A stretch of 64,000 nt of DNA from NCBI RefSeq assembly GCF_900078685.2, contig NZ_LT546166.1, positions 2,946,481 to 3,010,480 of the forward strand, read 5' to 3'. Shown here one piece after another: positions 14,116 to 22,904 of this stretch. Position numbers and translations under genes: made by a program. The DNA comes from Mycolicibacter icosiumassiliensis. GTDB lineage: Bacteria; Actinomycetota; Actinomycetes; Mycobacteriales; Mycobacteriaceae. Below the pieces are notes generated by a model. The model saw only the letters and a list, made by a program, of their open reading frames with translations. It was not told the DNA's origin and made no database searches. Within the stretch, counting starts at the first letter, position 1; each line of letters opens with the position of its first letter.

Positions 14116-14901
14116 CTAAAGGACTGTCCGCCGCATCGCGTCCAACAGGATCGGCGCCACATCGGGCCGGCACATCAGCAGGTCGGGCAGGTAGGGGTCG
14201 GGGCGGTTGTAGCGCAACGGCGACCCGTCGATTCGGGAGGCGTGCAGGCCCGCCGCCAGCACGACACCGGCCGGGGCGGCCGAATCCCACTCCCACTGCC
14301 CGCCGGCATGCAGATAGGCGTCCACGTCGCCGCGCACCACGGCCATCGCCTTGGCGCCCGCCGAGCCCATCAGCACCGGCTCCACCGGCAGCACCTCGCG
14401 GATGAGCCGGACCACCGCGGGCATCCGGGAGGCGCTGACCGCGACCCGAATGGGGTTCGGTGTCGTAATCGGCGTGGCGGGCCGGGCGACCGTGTCGGTG
14501 CGGAAGACCACGTTGCTGCGGTTGCCGTAGGCCGGCAGCGACACCGCGGCGTCGGTGATGGCACCAAAACCGTCGGCGCCGCCGCGCTGCCACAGCGCGA
14601 TATGCACCGCCCAGTCGTCGCGTCCCGGTGTGGTGAATTCGCGGGTGCCGTCGAGCGGGTCGACGATCCAGACCCGGTCGGCCCGCAGCCTGGCCAGGTT
14701 GTCCGGCGATTCCTCACTGAGCACCGCGTCTGAGGGGCGCGCGTCACGCAGCATGCGGATGATCAGCTGGTTCGCCCGGCCGTCGCCGGTGTCGCCGAGA
14801 TGCCACGGTTGGGCGAAGCCGACCTCGTCACGCACCGCCAGCAAGAGCTTTCCGGCCTCGACCGCCAGTTCGGCGGCCAGCGCCGCGTCGGTCAGCGTCA
14901 C
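14116..14901 (-). CDS. cysQ: 3'-phosphoadenosine 5'-phosphate phosphatase CysQ
   Basis: A 261-residue inositol-monophosphatase-fold enzyme (Rv2131c equivalent) that removes the 3' phosphate of PAP and so supports sulfur assimilation. Lithium-sensitive metal motifs are present: [20 protein letters not shown] (DPLDGT) and [11 protein letters not shown] near the C-terminus. The start is GTG at 14901. It lies 25 bp upstream of mshC on the same strand, matching the mycobacterial order; cysteine metabolism is the shared theme. Confidence 0.93.
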   Translation of the reverse strand: MTLTDAALAAELAVEAGKLLLAVRDEVGFAQPWHLGDTGDGRANQLIIRMLRDARPSDAVLSEESPDNLARLRADRVWIVDPLDGTREFTTPGRDDWAVHIALWQRGGADGFGAITDAAVSLPAYGNRSNVVFRTDTVARPATPITTPNPIRVAVSASRMPAVVRLIREVLPVEPVLMGSAGAKAMAVVRGDVDAYLHAGGQWEWDSAAPAGVVLAAGLHASRIDGSPLRYNRPDPYLPDLLMCRPDVAPILLDAMRRTVL

Positions 14902-14925
14902 GTTTGGCAGTATCCCCGACGCGGA

Positions 14926-15753
14926 CTAGAACGCCGGCCACGGGATCGGGCGATGCCGGTTCGGACCGGGCATCACTGGGTGCTCCAGCAGGTCCGCGAC
15001 GCGGCAGCGCAGTGCGGTGATCTCGTCGGCGGTCAGATGCGGTTGCAGGGATACCGCCAGCGGACCGTCCAGCGCCACCAGCAGCCGCGACAGGGCCGGC
15101 AACGCCTCATCGTCCAGGTCGGTCACCGACCTGCCCGCCCACCCCCACAGCACGGTGCGCAATTTGTCGTGGGTGTGCAGGCTAACGCCGTGGTCAACGC
15201 CGTAGACACAGCCGTCTGTGCCGTACAGAATGTGTCCGCCTTTGCGGTCGGCGTTGTTGATCACCACGTCGAAGATGGCCAGGCGGCGCAACCGGATGTC
15301 GTCGGCGTGCACCAGCGTGACCGGGTCACCGTCGTGGCCGTAGGCCTGCAAGACCGGCAGGTAGCCCGCCGGGACCTGGTCGCTCGGAACCACGTCCACC
15401 AGGCCGGGCGCCGACGACGCGTCCTGCGCTTCGTCGTCGTCTTCGGGTTGGTCTATCCAGCGCTGCACCATGCCCGGACCCGCCGGGCCGTCCCGAATAA
15501 TGGTGTAGGGAACCAGATTCCAGCCCAGTTCGGCTGAGATCAGGTGGGCGCCGAGTTCGCGGCCGGCCAGCGTGCCATCCGGGAAATCCCACAGCGGCTG
15601 TTCACCGGCGACCGGCTTGTACACGCAGTGGACACGGTGCTCCCCCAGCGTCGCCTGGCACAGGAAGGTGGCGTTGCTCGCCGAACGGATGCGGCCCAGG
15701 ATCTCCAGTTCCCCGGAGTGCAACGCCTCCCGGTCGTCAGATGTCTGTGTCAT
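14926..15753 (-). CDS. SCO1664-family protein (PI3/4-kinase-like fold)
   Basis: A protein of about 275 residues equivalent to Rv2133c. Kinase-like segments are visible: HCVYKPVAGEQPLWDFPDGTLAGRE (Lys and Asp in an ATP-site-like loop), then IFDVVINNADRKGGHILYG and VYGVDHGVSLH (HxD/DxG-like). This resembles the atypical phosphatidylinositol kinase fold found in actinobacteria. ATG at 15753 is chosen; 15762 is an alternative. It overlaps the upstream DUF3090 gene by 17 bp, so translation is coupled. The substrate is unknown. Confidence 0.8.
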   Translation of the reverse strand: MTQTSDDREALHSGELEILGRIRSASNATFLCQATLGEHRVHCVYKPVAGEQPLWDFPDGTLAGRELGAHLISAELGWNLVPYTIIRDGPAGPGMVQRWIDQPEDDDEAQDASSAPGLVDVVPSDQVPAGYLPVLQAYGHDGDPVTLVHADDIRLRRLAIFDVVINNADRKGGHILYGTDGCVYGVDHGVSLHTHDKLRTVLWGWAGRSVTDLDDEALPALSRLLVALDGPLAVSLQPHLTADEITALRCRVADLLEHPVMPGPNRHRPIPWPAF

Positions 15754-16330
15754 CGGGCTCATCGTCGGGCCCGAAAGCGCCCCGCCGATAGCCGTTGGTG
15801 CGCACGCACATGTGGCCGGCGGGGTCCAGCGGCTCGTCGCACAGCGGACACGGCGGGCGGCCGGCCGAGATGACCCGGTTGGAGCGGGTGGCGAACTGGC
15901 GTGCGGACTCCGGGGTGAGGAACACCCGCACCGCGTCCGGCCCTTCGTCGGTGTCGTCGAGCACCACCGACGCGTCGAATTCGGCGTCACTGACCGCGAG
16001 CAGCTCCACCACCACGGTCTGCGCCTCGGAATCCCAGCCCAACCCCATGGTGCCGACCCGGAATTCCGCGTCCACCGGTGTGACCAGCGGGTCCAGGTCG
16101 TCGATCTCGGTGGGTTCGGGGGGCACCGGGGTGCCGAATCGGCGGTTGACCTCCAGCAGCAGCGCACCGATCCGTTCGGATAGCACCGCGACCTGCTGCT
16201 TTTCCAGCACCACCGAGACCACCCGCTCGTCGTGGACTGCCTGCAGATAGAAGGTGCGGTTGCCGGGCTGGCCGACGGTCCCGGCCACGAATCGGTCGGG
16301 GGTGCGGAAGACGTGAATTGCTCGGGACAT
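15737..16330 (-). CDS. DUF3090 family protein with C-terminal zinc ribbon
   Basis: A 197-residue protein (Rv2134c equivalent). The N-terminus MSRAIHVFRTPDRFVAGTVGQPGNRTFYLQA is family-typical. The C-terminus carries CPLCDEPLDPAGHMC, a CxxC...HxC zinc-ribbon-like element, followed by a very acidic end. It lies between a histidine phosphatase gene and the kinase-like SCO1664 gene, an arrangement kept across actinobacteria, so the three may act in one process. The biochemical role is unknown. Confidence 0.82.
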   Translation of the reverse strand: MSRAIHVFRTPDRFVAGTVGQPGNRTFYLQAVHDERVVSVVLEKQQVAVLSERIGALLLEVNRRFGTPVPPEPTEIDDLDPLVTPVDAEFRVGTMGLGWDSEAQTVVVELLAVSDAEFDASVVLDDTDEGPDAVRVFLTPESARQFATRSNRVISAGRPPCPLCDEPLDPAGHMCVRTNGYRRGAFGPDDEPDDTDI

Positions 16331-16391
16331 GGCATCTCCAAAATACCGGCACTGAAGGTGGCCGACGGTATCTGGCTTCGGTGAGGTGGAC

Positions 16392-17078
16392 CTAGGTGGT
16401 GGACCCGCCGACTACGGCGTCGCTTTCGGGCGCCGCGCCGGCCGGCGAACTCTGCACCGCGGCGGCCAACGATGCTCCGGTGTGGTTGAGGTGGATCACG
16501 AAGGGGCGCAACGGCGTGTAGCGGATCACGCTCGCCGATGCCGGGTCGGCGGTGATCCGCTGAAAGCCGTCCAGATGTACGCCGAGCGCGTCGGCGATGA
16601 CGGCCTTGATGACGTCGCCGTGGGTACATGCCACCCACAGCACGTCGGCGCCGTGCTGGGAGGCCAGCTGTCGGTCGTGATCGCGGACCGCGGTGACGGC
16701 CCGGGCCTGCACCTGCGCCAGGCCTTCGCCCTCGGGGAAGATCGCCGCGCTGGGCTGCGCCTGCACCACTCGCCACAGCGGTTCGGCGGTCAGCTCGCTG
16801 ATCTTGCGCCCGGGCCAGGTGCCGTAGTCGACCTCGGCCAGCCGCTCGTCGACGAGTGGCTCCAGCCCCAGGGCTGCGGCCAGCGGTTCGACGGTGCGTC
16901 GGCAGCGCAGCAGCGGTGAGCGCACCACCGCCTTGATCGGCAGGCCGTCGAGCCGGTCGACGAGCTGTGCGGCCTGCGCACGGCCCAGGTCGTCGAGTTC
17001 GACGCCTTCGGTGCGCCCGGCCAGCACCCCGGAGGTGTTCGAGGTGGACCGGCCGTGGCGAAGCAGGATGACGGTCAT
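16392..17078 (-). CDS. Histidine phosphatase / putative phosphomutase (MSMEG_4193 family)
   Basis: A 228-residue member of the phosphoglycerate-mutase-like superfamily (Rv2135c equivalent). The phosphohistidine motif [12 protein letters not shown] lies at the N-terminus. [15 protein letters not shown] and a second His in [12 protein letters not shown] complete the pocket, and [12 protein letters not shown] is the proton-donor region. The start ATG at 17078 overlaps the uppP stop by 4 bp. The C-terminal 25 residues are low-complexity. It is probably a phosphatase of unknown substrate. Confidence 0.85.
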   Translation of the reverse strand: MTVILLRHGRSTSNTSGVLAGRTEGVELDDLGRAQAAQLVDRLDGLPIKAVVRSPLLRCRRTVEPLAAALGLEPLVDERLAEVDYGTWPGRKISELTAEPLWRVVQAQPSAAIFPEGEGLAQVQARAVTAVRDHDRQLASQHGADVLWVACTHGDVIKAVIADALGVHLDGFQRITADPASASVIRYTPLRPFVIHLNHTGASLAAAVQSSPAGAAPESDAVVGGSTT

Positions 17079-17950
17079 GGCGAGGCCGCCAACATCCCGG
17101 AGGCCAGCAAGACCAGGATCGTCGTCCCGGCGATGAGCCGGTATCCGACGAACCAGTACATGGTGTGGCTGCTGACGAACCGCAACAGCCAGCTGATCGC
17201 CGCATAGCCGACGACGAAGGTGATCACCACCGAGACCAGCAGCTGCAGCCCCGTGGCACTCATTCCCTCGGTGACCGGATTGAAGGCGTTGGGCAGTTCG
17301 TGCAACCCCGAGGCGAATACCGCCGGGATGCCCAGCAGGAAGCCGAACCGGGCGGCCAGCGCCCGGTCCATTCCCAGGAACAGGCCGGCGCTGATGGTCG
17401 CCCCGGAGCGCGAGACACCGGGGATCAGCGCCAGACACTGCGCGGCGCCGACCAGGAAGCCGTCCTTGACGGTTAGCTGTTCGGCATGCCGGTACTGGCG
17501 GCCGACGTACTCGGCGGCAGCGATCACCAACGAAAAGCCGACCATCGCGGAGGCGATCACCCAGAGGTTGCGTACGTCGCCGCGGATGAAGTGCTGAAAC
17601 AGTACCCCGACGATCACGATCGGGACACTGCCGATGATGACGTACCAGCCCATCCGGTAGTCGGTCTCGCGTTCGGCGGGCAACGGTGTCTTGGCCAGTG
17701 CCGACGCCACCCCGGACAGCCAGGCCGTGGCGATGCGCGCGATGTCCTTGGCGAAATAGACCAGTACGGCAACCTCGGTGCCCAGTTGGGTCACCGCGGT
17801 GAACGAGGCGCCGGCGTCACCGGCGAAGAACAGCCGGGAGGCCAAGGCCAGGTGTCCTGAGGAGGAGACCGGCAGAAACTCGGTGAGGCCCTGGACAATC
17901 GCCAGGACGACTACTTGCGGCCAGGACATCACCGTCTCGACTACCGACAC
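17075..17950 (-). CDS. uppP: Undecaprenyl-diphosphatase UppP (BacA family)
   Basis: An integral membrane enzyme that recycles the lipid carrier by removing a phosphate from polyprenyl diphosphate, for cell-wall synthesis. It has 291 residues. Both BacA signatures are present: [16 protein letters not shown] near residue 20 and [14 protein letters not shown] around residue 175, holding the catalytic E, S, H and R. Seven to eight membrane helices are evident. It starts the uppP-histidine phosphatase-DUF3090-SCO1664 run. Confidence 0.94.
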   Translation of the reverse strand: MSVVETVMSWPQVVVLAIVQGLTEFLPVSSSGHLALASRLFFAGDAGASFTAVTQLGTEVAVLVYFAKDIARIATAWLSGVASALAKTPLPAERETDYRMGWYVIIGSVPIVIVGVLFQHFIRGDVRNLWVIASAMVGFSLVIAAAEYVGRQYRHAEQLTVKDGFLVGAAQCLALIPGVSRSGATISAGLFLGMDRALAARFGFLLGIPAVFASGLHELPNAFNPVTEGMSATGLQLLVSVVITFVVGYAAISWLLRFVSSHTMYWFVGYRLIAGTTILVLLASGMLAASP

Positions 17951-17974
17951 GACGATGACCGTACCGGGCTGGTG

Positions 17975-18268
17975 TCAGCGGGTCAGACCGGATACCACGT
18001 CGCGCACCGCGGCGGACAGGCTGCGCTCGTCGGTGACATCGATCTCAAACAGGTGCCGGCTCGCGGTGGCCACCACGTCCTCGTCGTGCGGGACCGGGCC
18101 GGCCAGCCGGGGCCGGTAGATGTCCACCACGAGCTTCTGCTGCTCGGTGTGGAACGAGAAACTGCGGCCGTCGCCGACCTCGCCGAAACCGCTGGCGAAG
18201 GCCCCGGTCCAGATCTCCTCGATGCGGAACTCCGAACATGCCAGCTGCCAGTCATCGACCACAGTCAT
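17975..18268 (-). CDS. Conserved hypothetical protein (Rv2137c-like)
   Basis: A 97-residue acidic protein starting at ATG 18268 (MTVVDDWQLACSEFRIEEI). It has no membrane segment and no recognised catalytic motif. It lies directly upstream of uppP on the same strand with a 24-bp gap, as in other mycobacteria, and is divergent from lppL. The conserved position argues that it is real. The function is unknown. Confidence 0.7.
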   Translation of the reverse strand: MTVVDDWQLACSEFRIEEIWTGAFASGFGEVGDGRSFSFHTEQQKLVVDIYRPRLAGPVPHDEDVVATASRHLFEIDVTDERSLSAAVRDVVSGLTR

Positions 18269-18391
18269 GGCCGCGAGGTTACACCTAAGCGAACTTATTG
18301 TTCGGCCGGACATACGAGCTTCACCTCGATGCCTTCCTTAGAATCGGTATTTGCACCAACCCGCACCCTGACGAGCTGGAAGAGCTGCCCT

Positions 18392-19388
18392 GTGCCCAAG
18401 CGCTCCACCCGCCGGCCCCGCCGGTCCCTTCACGGCCTGTTGCTGCCGCTACTGCTGCTCACAGCGTGCTCATCCAATCCCATCACCGCGCCACCGCCCA
18501 CGATCGCGCCGGCCGAGCCGGCCGTTTCGCCGGTCGCCGCGGTGCGCCCGGCCGGCACGGTACGGCCGCTGGCCGGCCACGCCACCGGCGCGGTGTTCGA
18601 CGCGACCACCGGGCTGCTGGCGGTGCTGTCCCCCGGCCCGGACGCGCAGGCCCACGGTGGCGTTGCCGGGACCGGCGAGCGCATTGGCCGGCGACGGCAG
18701 CGGCGCGGTCTACCTGTCCGGACCCGGCGGCTACTACACCGTCGACCTGGCCACCCGCGGCATCAAACGCGTCGACGTCGACGATGCCGCCGGTGTCGAC
18801 TTCACCGCGATCGGCCGGCGCGCCGACGGCATCGTGGTGTTGGGCAGCGCGGACGGGGCGGTCTACACGCTGGCGGACAACGGCACGCGGGTCGCCGAGC
18901 GGGCCAAGATCTTTGCCCGGGTCGACCAGATCGTGACCCAGGGCGATATCGCGGTGGTGTTGGACCGCGGCCAGACTTCGGTGACGACCCTCGGTACCGA
19001 CGGCAAGCCGCAGTACGCCCTGCGGGCCGGCCAGGGCGCGGCCACCCTGGCCGCTACTGCGCACGGGCCGGTGCTGGCGGCCGACCCCCGCAGCGGACGG
19101 CTGCTGGTGTACGGCGTGGATCCGCTGATGCTGCACCAGGACTATCCGGTACCGCACGCCCCCTACGGGCTGGCCGGAGCGGGCGGGTTCGCCTGGGTGT
19201 CGCAAACCGGGACGAATACCGTGGTCGGCTACGATTTGACCACCGGAATCCCTGTGGAAAAGGTTCGCTATCCGACCGTGCAGCAACCCAACACCCTGGC
19301 CTTAGACGAGAAGTCGGACACCCTGTACGTGGTGTCGGGCTCCGGTGCCGGGGTGCAGGTGATCGAGCACGCGGCGAGGCCGCGTTGA
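18392..19388 (+). pseudogene. lppL: LppL-like lipoprotein with a frameshift
   Basis: The GTG start at 18392 opens an Arg-rich signal sequence with lipobox LLLTACSS. The frame is good through AVLSPGPDAQA. At about 18651-18654 the conserved sequence jumps to another frame (TVALPGPASALAGDGSGAVYL) and then continues to the stop at 19388. A single missing base in the CCCACGG stretch restores one reading frame. The downstream part looks like a beta-propeller (repeated DGAVYTL, GRLLVYGVD, LYVVSGSG strands). It is either a real pseudogene or an assembly error. Confidence 0.72.
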
Positions 19389-19651
19389 CCGCGCTGCGCC
19401 CACGCCGACTGCCGGTCGGCTGGGAGACCGAACTGTCCGATGACTACGAATGGATTCCGCTGCGACTGCCCCCGGAGGTCACCCGGATCGGGGCGTCTAC
19501 CCGATTGTCCATCGAAGCCGAATACCGAGGTTGGGAGCTGACCCGCGTGCGGTTGTACACCGACGGGAGCCGGCGGGTGTTGCTGCGCCGCAAGAAGTCT
19601 GCCGCGAATGCGAGCAGCGACGCCCGCTGCGTCGACCAGCCGGGACTGTAA
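19385..19651 (+). CDS. DUF5703 family protein
   Basis: A small protein of 88 residues, start TTG at 19385 overlapping the lppL stop. The segment [57 protein letters not shown] is conserved in actinobacteria just before pyrD. It is soluble, with several predicted beta strands and no catalytic motif. It is probably translated with pyrD, whose ATG is 5 bp downstream. The function is unknown. Confidence 0.75.
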   Translation: MTALRPRRLPVGWETELSDDYEWIPLRLPPEVTRIGASTRLSIEAEYRGWELTRVRLYTDGSRRVLLRRKKSAANASSDARCVDQPGL

Positions 19652-19655
19652 GCCG

Positions 19656-20723
19656 ATGGGTCTGTACGGCGCAGTGCGCCGGGCAATGTTCCTGGTGCCG
19701 CCGGAGCGCATCCACACCGTCGTGTTCGCCGGGCTGCGCGGCGCCACCGCGACGCCGCCGGCCCGCCGGGCCCTGCGGCGCCGGCTCGCCCCGCACGATC
19801 CGCTGCTGGCCAGCACCGTGTTCGGGGTGCAATTCCCCGGGCCGCTCGGACTGGCCGCCGGGTTCGACAAGGACGGCGCCGGTCTAAATGCTTGGGGCGC
19901 CTTGGGTTTCGGCTACGCCGAGGTGGGGACGGTGACCGCAGCGGCACAACCGGGTAACCCCGCGCCGCGGCTGTTCCGGCTGCCCAACGACCGCGCGCTG
20001 CTCAACCGGATGGGCTTCAACAACCACGGGGCCGCTGCCCTGGCGGCACAGTTGGCGCGACATCGCTCCGACGTGCCGATCGGCGTGAACATCGGCAAGA
20101 CCAAGGTCACCCCACCCGAGGACGCGGTCGAGGACTACCGCACCAGCGCCCGGCTGCTGGCCCCGCTGGCCGCCTACCTGGTGGTAAACGTCAGCTCCCC
20201 CAACACGCCGGGACTGCGCGATCTGCAGGCCGTCGAGTCGCTGCGGCCCATCTTGGCCGCGGTGCGCGCCGAGACCACCAAGCCGGTGCTGGTGAAAATC
20301 GCACCGGATCTGGCCGACACCGACCTGGATGCCATCGCCGACCTCTGCGTGGAGTTGGGCCTGGCCGGCATCGTGGCGACCAACACCACGGTGTCGCGCG
20401 ACGGCCTGGCCACCCCCGGAGTGGCCGAATTGGGGCCCGGCGGCATCTCCGGCCCACCGGTAGCGCGCCGGGCGCTGGAGGTGCTGCGGCGACTGTACGC
20501 CCGGGTCGGCGACCGGCTGGTGCTGATCAGTGTGGGCGGGATCGAGACCGCCGACGACGCCTGGGAGCGCATCGCCGCCGGCGCCGCACTGCTGCAGGGC
20601 TACACCGGCTTCATCTACGGCGGCGGCCTGTGGGCCCGCAACATCCATGACGGCCTGGCCCAGCGGCTGCGCGACGGCGGGTTCGCGTCACTGGCCGAGG
20701 CGGTCGGCTCCGCCGCCCGTTAG
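19656..20723 (+). CDS. pyrD: Dihydroorotate dehydrogenase (quinone), class 2
   Basis: PyrD oxidises dihydroorotate to orotate in pyrimidine synthesis and passes electrons to menaquinone. It has 355 residues. The N-terminal amphipathic helices ([17 protein letters not shown]) mark the membrane-associated class 2 form. Motifs include [42 protein letters not shown] (catalytic Ser), [11 protein letters not shown] and the FMN-binding [12 protein letters not shown]. It is followed by a long hairpin terminator. Confidence 0.95.
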   Translation: MGLYGAVRRAMFLVPPERIHTVVFAGLRGATATPPARRALRRRLAPHDPLLASTVFGVQFPGPLGLAAGFDKDGAGLNAWGALGFGYAEVGTVTAAAQPGNPAPRLFRLPNDRALLNRMGFNNHGAAALAAQLARHRSDVPIGVNIGKTKVTPPEDAVEDYRTSARLLAPLAAYLVVNVSSPNTPGLRDLQAVESLRPILAAVRAETTKPVLVKIAPDLADTDLDAIADLCVELGLAGIVATNTTVSRDGLATPGVAELGPGGISGPPVARRALEVLRRLYARVGDRLVLISVGGIETADDAWERIAAGAALLQGYTGFIYGGGLWARNIHDGLAQRLRDGGFASLAEAVGSAAR

Positions 20724-20733
20724 CCCCCGGACC

Positions 20734-20789
20734 CGACTGGGAATCCCGCGACGCCCACCGGGCGTGTCGCGTCGTGGGATTCCCAGTCG
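20734..20789. terminator. Large bidirectional hairpin between convergent pyrD and PEBP genes
   Basis: The arm CGACTGGGAATCCC (20734-20747) is repeated exactly inverted at 20776-20789. An inner GCGACGCCC/GGGCGTGTCGC pair extends the stem. There is no clear T-run. It sits 10 bp after the pyrD stop and 23 bp before the stop of the opposite gene, so it most likely ends transcription in both directions. Confidence 0.75.
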
Positions 20790-20812
20790 CGGCTGGTTTA
20801 GCTACTTCTGCA

Positions 20813-21343
20813 CTATTTCTGTTCAAAGGTGCCCATGATCACCGCGCGCGCGATCGCGTGCATGAACAGGTTGAAACCCAGGTAGGCAGGGCTGGCGTCC
20901 TCGGCCAGTTCCAGCTTGTCGACGTCGACGGCGTGCACCGCGACGTAGTACCGGTGTGCGCCGTGACCGGCCGGCGGAGCGGCACCGACGTAGCGGCGCA
21001 TCCCGGCGTCGTTGACCAGGGTCAGCGCGTCCCCGGGTAGCAGGCTGCCGTCGCCGACGCCTTCGGGCAGCTCGGTGCAGGTGGCCGGCAGGTTGGCCAC
21101 CGCCCAGTGCCAGAAGCCCGACGCGGTGGGTGCGTCCGGGTCGTAGACGGTGACGGCAAAGCTGCGGGTCTCCTCGGGAAAGCCCGACCAGCTCAGCTGC
21201 GGGCTGGCGTCTTCGCCACCGGCGCCCATGATTCCGCTGACCTGAGCCTTGCCCAGGGGCTGGCCGTCCGTCAGCGACGCCGAAGTCAGGGTGAACGTCG
21301 GCAGCTTGGGCAGCGCGGCGTACGGGTCGGGGGCTGTGGTCAC
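20813..21343 (-). CDS. YbhB/YbcL-type phosphatidylethanolamine-binding protein (TB18.6-like)
   Basis: A 176-residue PEBP-fold protein, the same length as Rv2140c as I recall. The start GTG at 21343 is chosen because GAGAGGA precedes it. The ligand-binding elements [24 protein letters not shown] (DPDAP and HW) and [22 protein letters not shown] (GxHRY) are intact. These bind anionic ligands such as phosphate head groups. The physiological ligand is unknown. It shares an operon direction with the upstream M20 peptidase (20-bp gap). Confidence 0.9.
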   Translation of the reverse strand: MTTAPDPYAALPKLPTFTLTSASLTDGQPLGKAQVSGIMGAGGEDASPQLSWSGFPEETRSFAVTVYDPDAPTASGFWHWAVANLPATCTELPEGVGDGSLLPGDALTLVNDAGMRRYVGAAPPAGHGAHRYYVAVHAVDVDKLELAEDASPAYLGFNLFMHAIARAVIMGTFEQK

Positions 21344-21363
21344 GATGGTCCTCTCGTCGGGTG

Positions 21364-22710
21364 TCAACAGTGTGTCAGGAAGTGGTGCAGTACGCGGGTG
21401 CCGAACTCCAGCGCATCAACCGGAACCCGCTCGTCGACGCCGTGGAACAGGGCAGAGAAATCGAGGTCGGGCGGCAGCCGCAGCGGAGCGAATCCAAAGC
21501 ATCGAATACCCAACTTGGCGAACGCTTTTGCGTCCGTTCCGCCGGACAGCATGTAGGGCACGGTCCGGGCGTCGGGGTCACAGGCCAGCAGCGCGGCATT
21601 CATCGCCTCGACCAAGTCACCGTCGAAGGTCGTCTCGACCGGCGGCTGGTGGGCGACCCACTCCCGGGTCACGTGGGGGCCGATCAGCGCGTCGACCTCG
21701 GCCTCGAAGGCCGCCTGCCGCCCGGGCAGCACCCGGCAGTCCAGTACCGCCTCGGCCGTCGCCGGGATCACGTTGGCCTTGTAGCCGGCCTGCAGCATGG
21801 TCGGCGTCGCGGTATCGCGCAGCGTGGCGTTGACGATCCGGGCGATCGGCCCGAGCTTTTCGATCATCCCTTCCAGGTCCGGGGAGTCGACGTCGATGGT
21901 GTGGCCGGTCTCCTCGCTGACTGCGGCCAGAAACTCCACCACGGCATCGGAGAGCACCAACGGGAACCGGTGCCGCCCCAGCCGGGCCACCGCCTCGGCC
22001 AGGGTGGTGACGGCGTTGTCGTCGTTGATCATCGACCCGTGCCCGGCCCGGCCATGGGCCCGCAGCCGCATCCAGCACAGCCCCTTCTCCGCGGTCTCGA
22101 TCAGGTACAGCCGGCGCTCCCCGCCGTCGCGCCGCGGCACCGTCAGCGAGAAACCGCCGACCTCCCCGATCGCCTCGGTGACACCGGCGAACAGGTCGGG
22201 GCGATTCTCGACGAGCCAGTGCGCGCCGTATTTGCCGCCGGCCTCCTCGTCGGCGACGAACGCGAACACCAGGTCACGCGGCGGGGTGATGTCGGCGCGG
22301 GCCAGCTGCCTGGCCACCGCGATCATCATCCCGACCATGTCCTTCATGTCGACCGCGCCGCGGCCCCAGACATACCCGCCCTCGATGGCGCCGGAGAACG
22401 GGTGCACACTCCACTCGCTCGCCTCGGCCGGCACTACATCGAGGTGCCCGTGGATCAGCAGCGCCCCGCGGCTTGAGTCGCTGCCTTTGAGCCGGGCGAA
22501 GACGTTGCCTCGTCCCGGCGCACCGGATTCGAGGTATTCGGTCTCATAGCCCACTTCCTCGAGCTGGGCCGCCACCCAGCGCGCGCAGTCTGCCTCACCT
22601 TTAGTGGTGGCCGGCTCTCCGGTGTTGGAAGTGTCGAAACGGATGAGAGCACTGACGAGTTCGACCACCTCGCCCACTGCGTCTCCGGCAGAATCCGGGA
22701 AATCGGTCAC
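21364..22710 (-). CDS. M20-family dipeptidase/desuccinylase-like hydrolase
   Basis: A 448-residue metallopeptidase equivalent to Rv2141c. All dizinc elements are present: [13 protein letters not shown] (first His and Asp), [12 protein letters not shown] (bridging Asp), [11 protein letters not shown] (catalytic and ligand Glu), CRVLPG, and a C-terminal GGTDAKAF. It probably cleaves small peptides or N-acyl amino acids in the cytosol. The start GTG at 22710 has AAAGG upstream; GTG 22728 is an alternative. It contrasts with the degenerate M20 homologue at 40560. Confidence 0.88.
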   Translation of the reverse strand: MTDFPDSAGDAVGEVVELVSALIRFDTSNTGEPATTKGEADCARWVAAQLEEVGYETEYLESGAPGRGNVFARLKGSDSSRGALLIHGHLDVVPAEASEWSVHPFSGAIEGGYVWGRGAVDMKDMVGMMIAVARQLARADITPPRDLVFAFVADEEAGGKYGAHWLVENRPDLFAGVTEAIGEVGGFSLTVPRRDGGERRLYLIETAEKGLCWMRLRAHGRAGHGSMINDDNAVTTLAEAVARLGRHRFPLVLSDAVVEFLAAVSEETGHTIDVDSPDLEGMIEKLGPIARIVNATLRDTATPTMLQAGYKANVIPATAEAVLDCRVLPGRQAAFEAEVDALIGPHVTREWVAHQPPVETTFDGDLVEAMNAALLACDPDARTVPYMLSGGTDAKAFAKLGIRCFGFAPLRLPPDLDFSALFHGVDERVPVDALEFGTRVLHHFLTHC

Positions 22711-22818
22711 AGCTACCTTTACTACCACTTCGTGCCCCTGCGGATGGCGTTGCCAGGGCTGGGTTTGGGTCCGGCGATCGGCATCCGTTAGCCTTAGCTG
22801 CCCGGCCGCGCCGGGTTG

Positions 22819-22904
22819 GTCCGAGTGGCGGAATGGCAGACGCGCTAGCTTGAGGTGCTAGTGCCCTATTAACGGGCGTGGGGGTTCAAGTCCCCCCTCG
22901 GACA
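22819..22904 (+). tRNA. tRNA-Leu (anticodon GAG)
   Basis: The acceptor arms GTCCGAG (22819-22825) and CTCGGAC (22897-22903) pair fully, with discriminator A at 22904. CTAGC-TTGAGGT-GCTAG forms the anticodon arm with GAG in the loop. A long variable arm marks the type II class, and GTTCAAG is the T-loop. No CCA is encoded. The 3' end serves as the attachment site of the island. Confidence 0.96.

Noticed and set aside
14926..17205. A continuous minus-strand frame spanning four genes
   Set aside because: It joins the SCO1664 gene frame with shadow sequence under DUF3090 and the phosphatase. The separate genes have their own starts, overlaps and family motifs.
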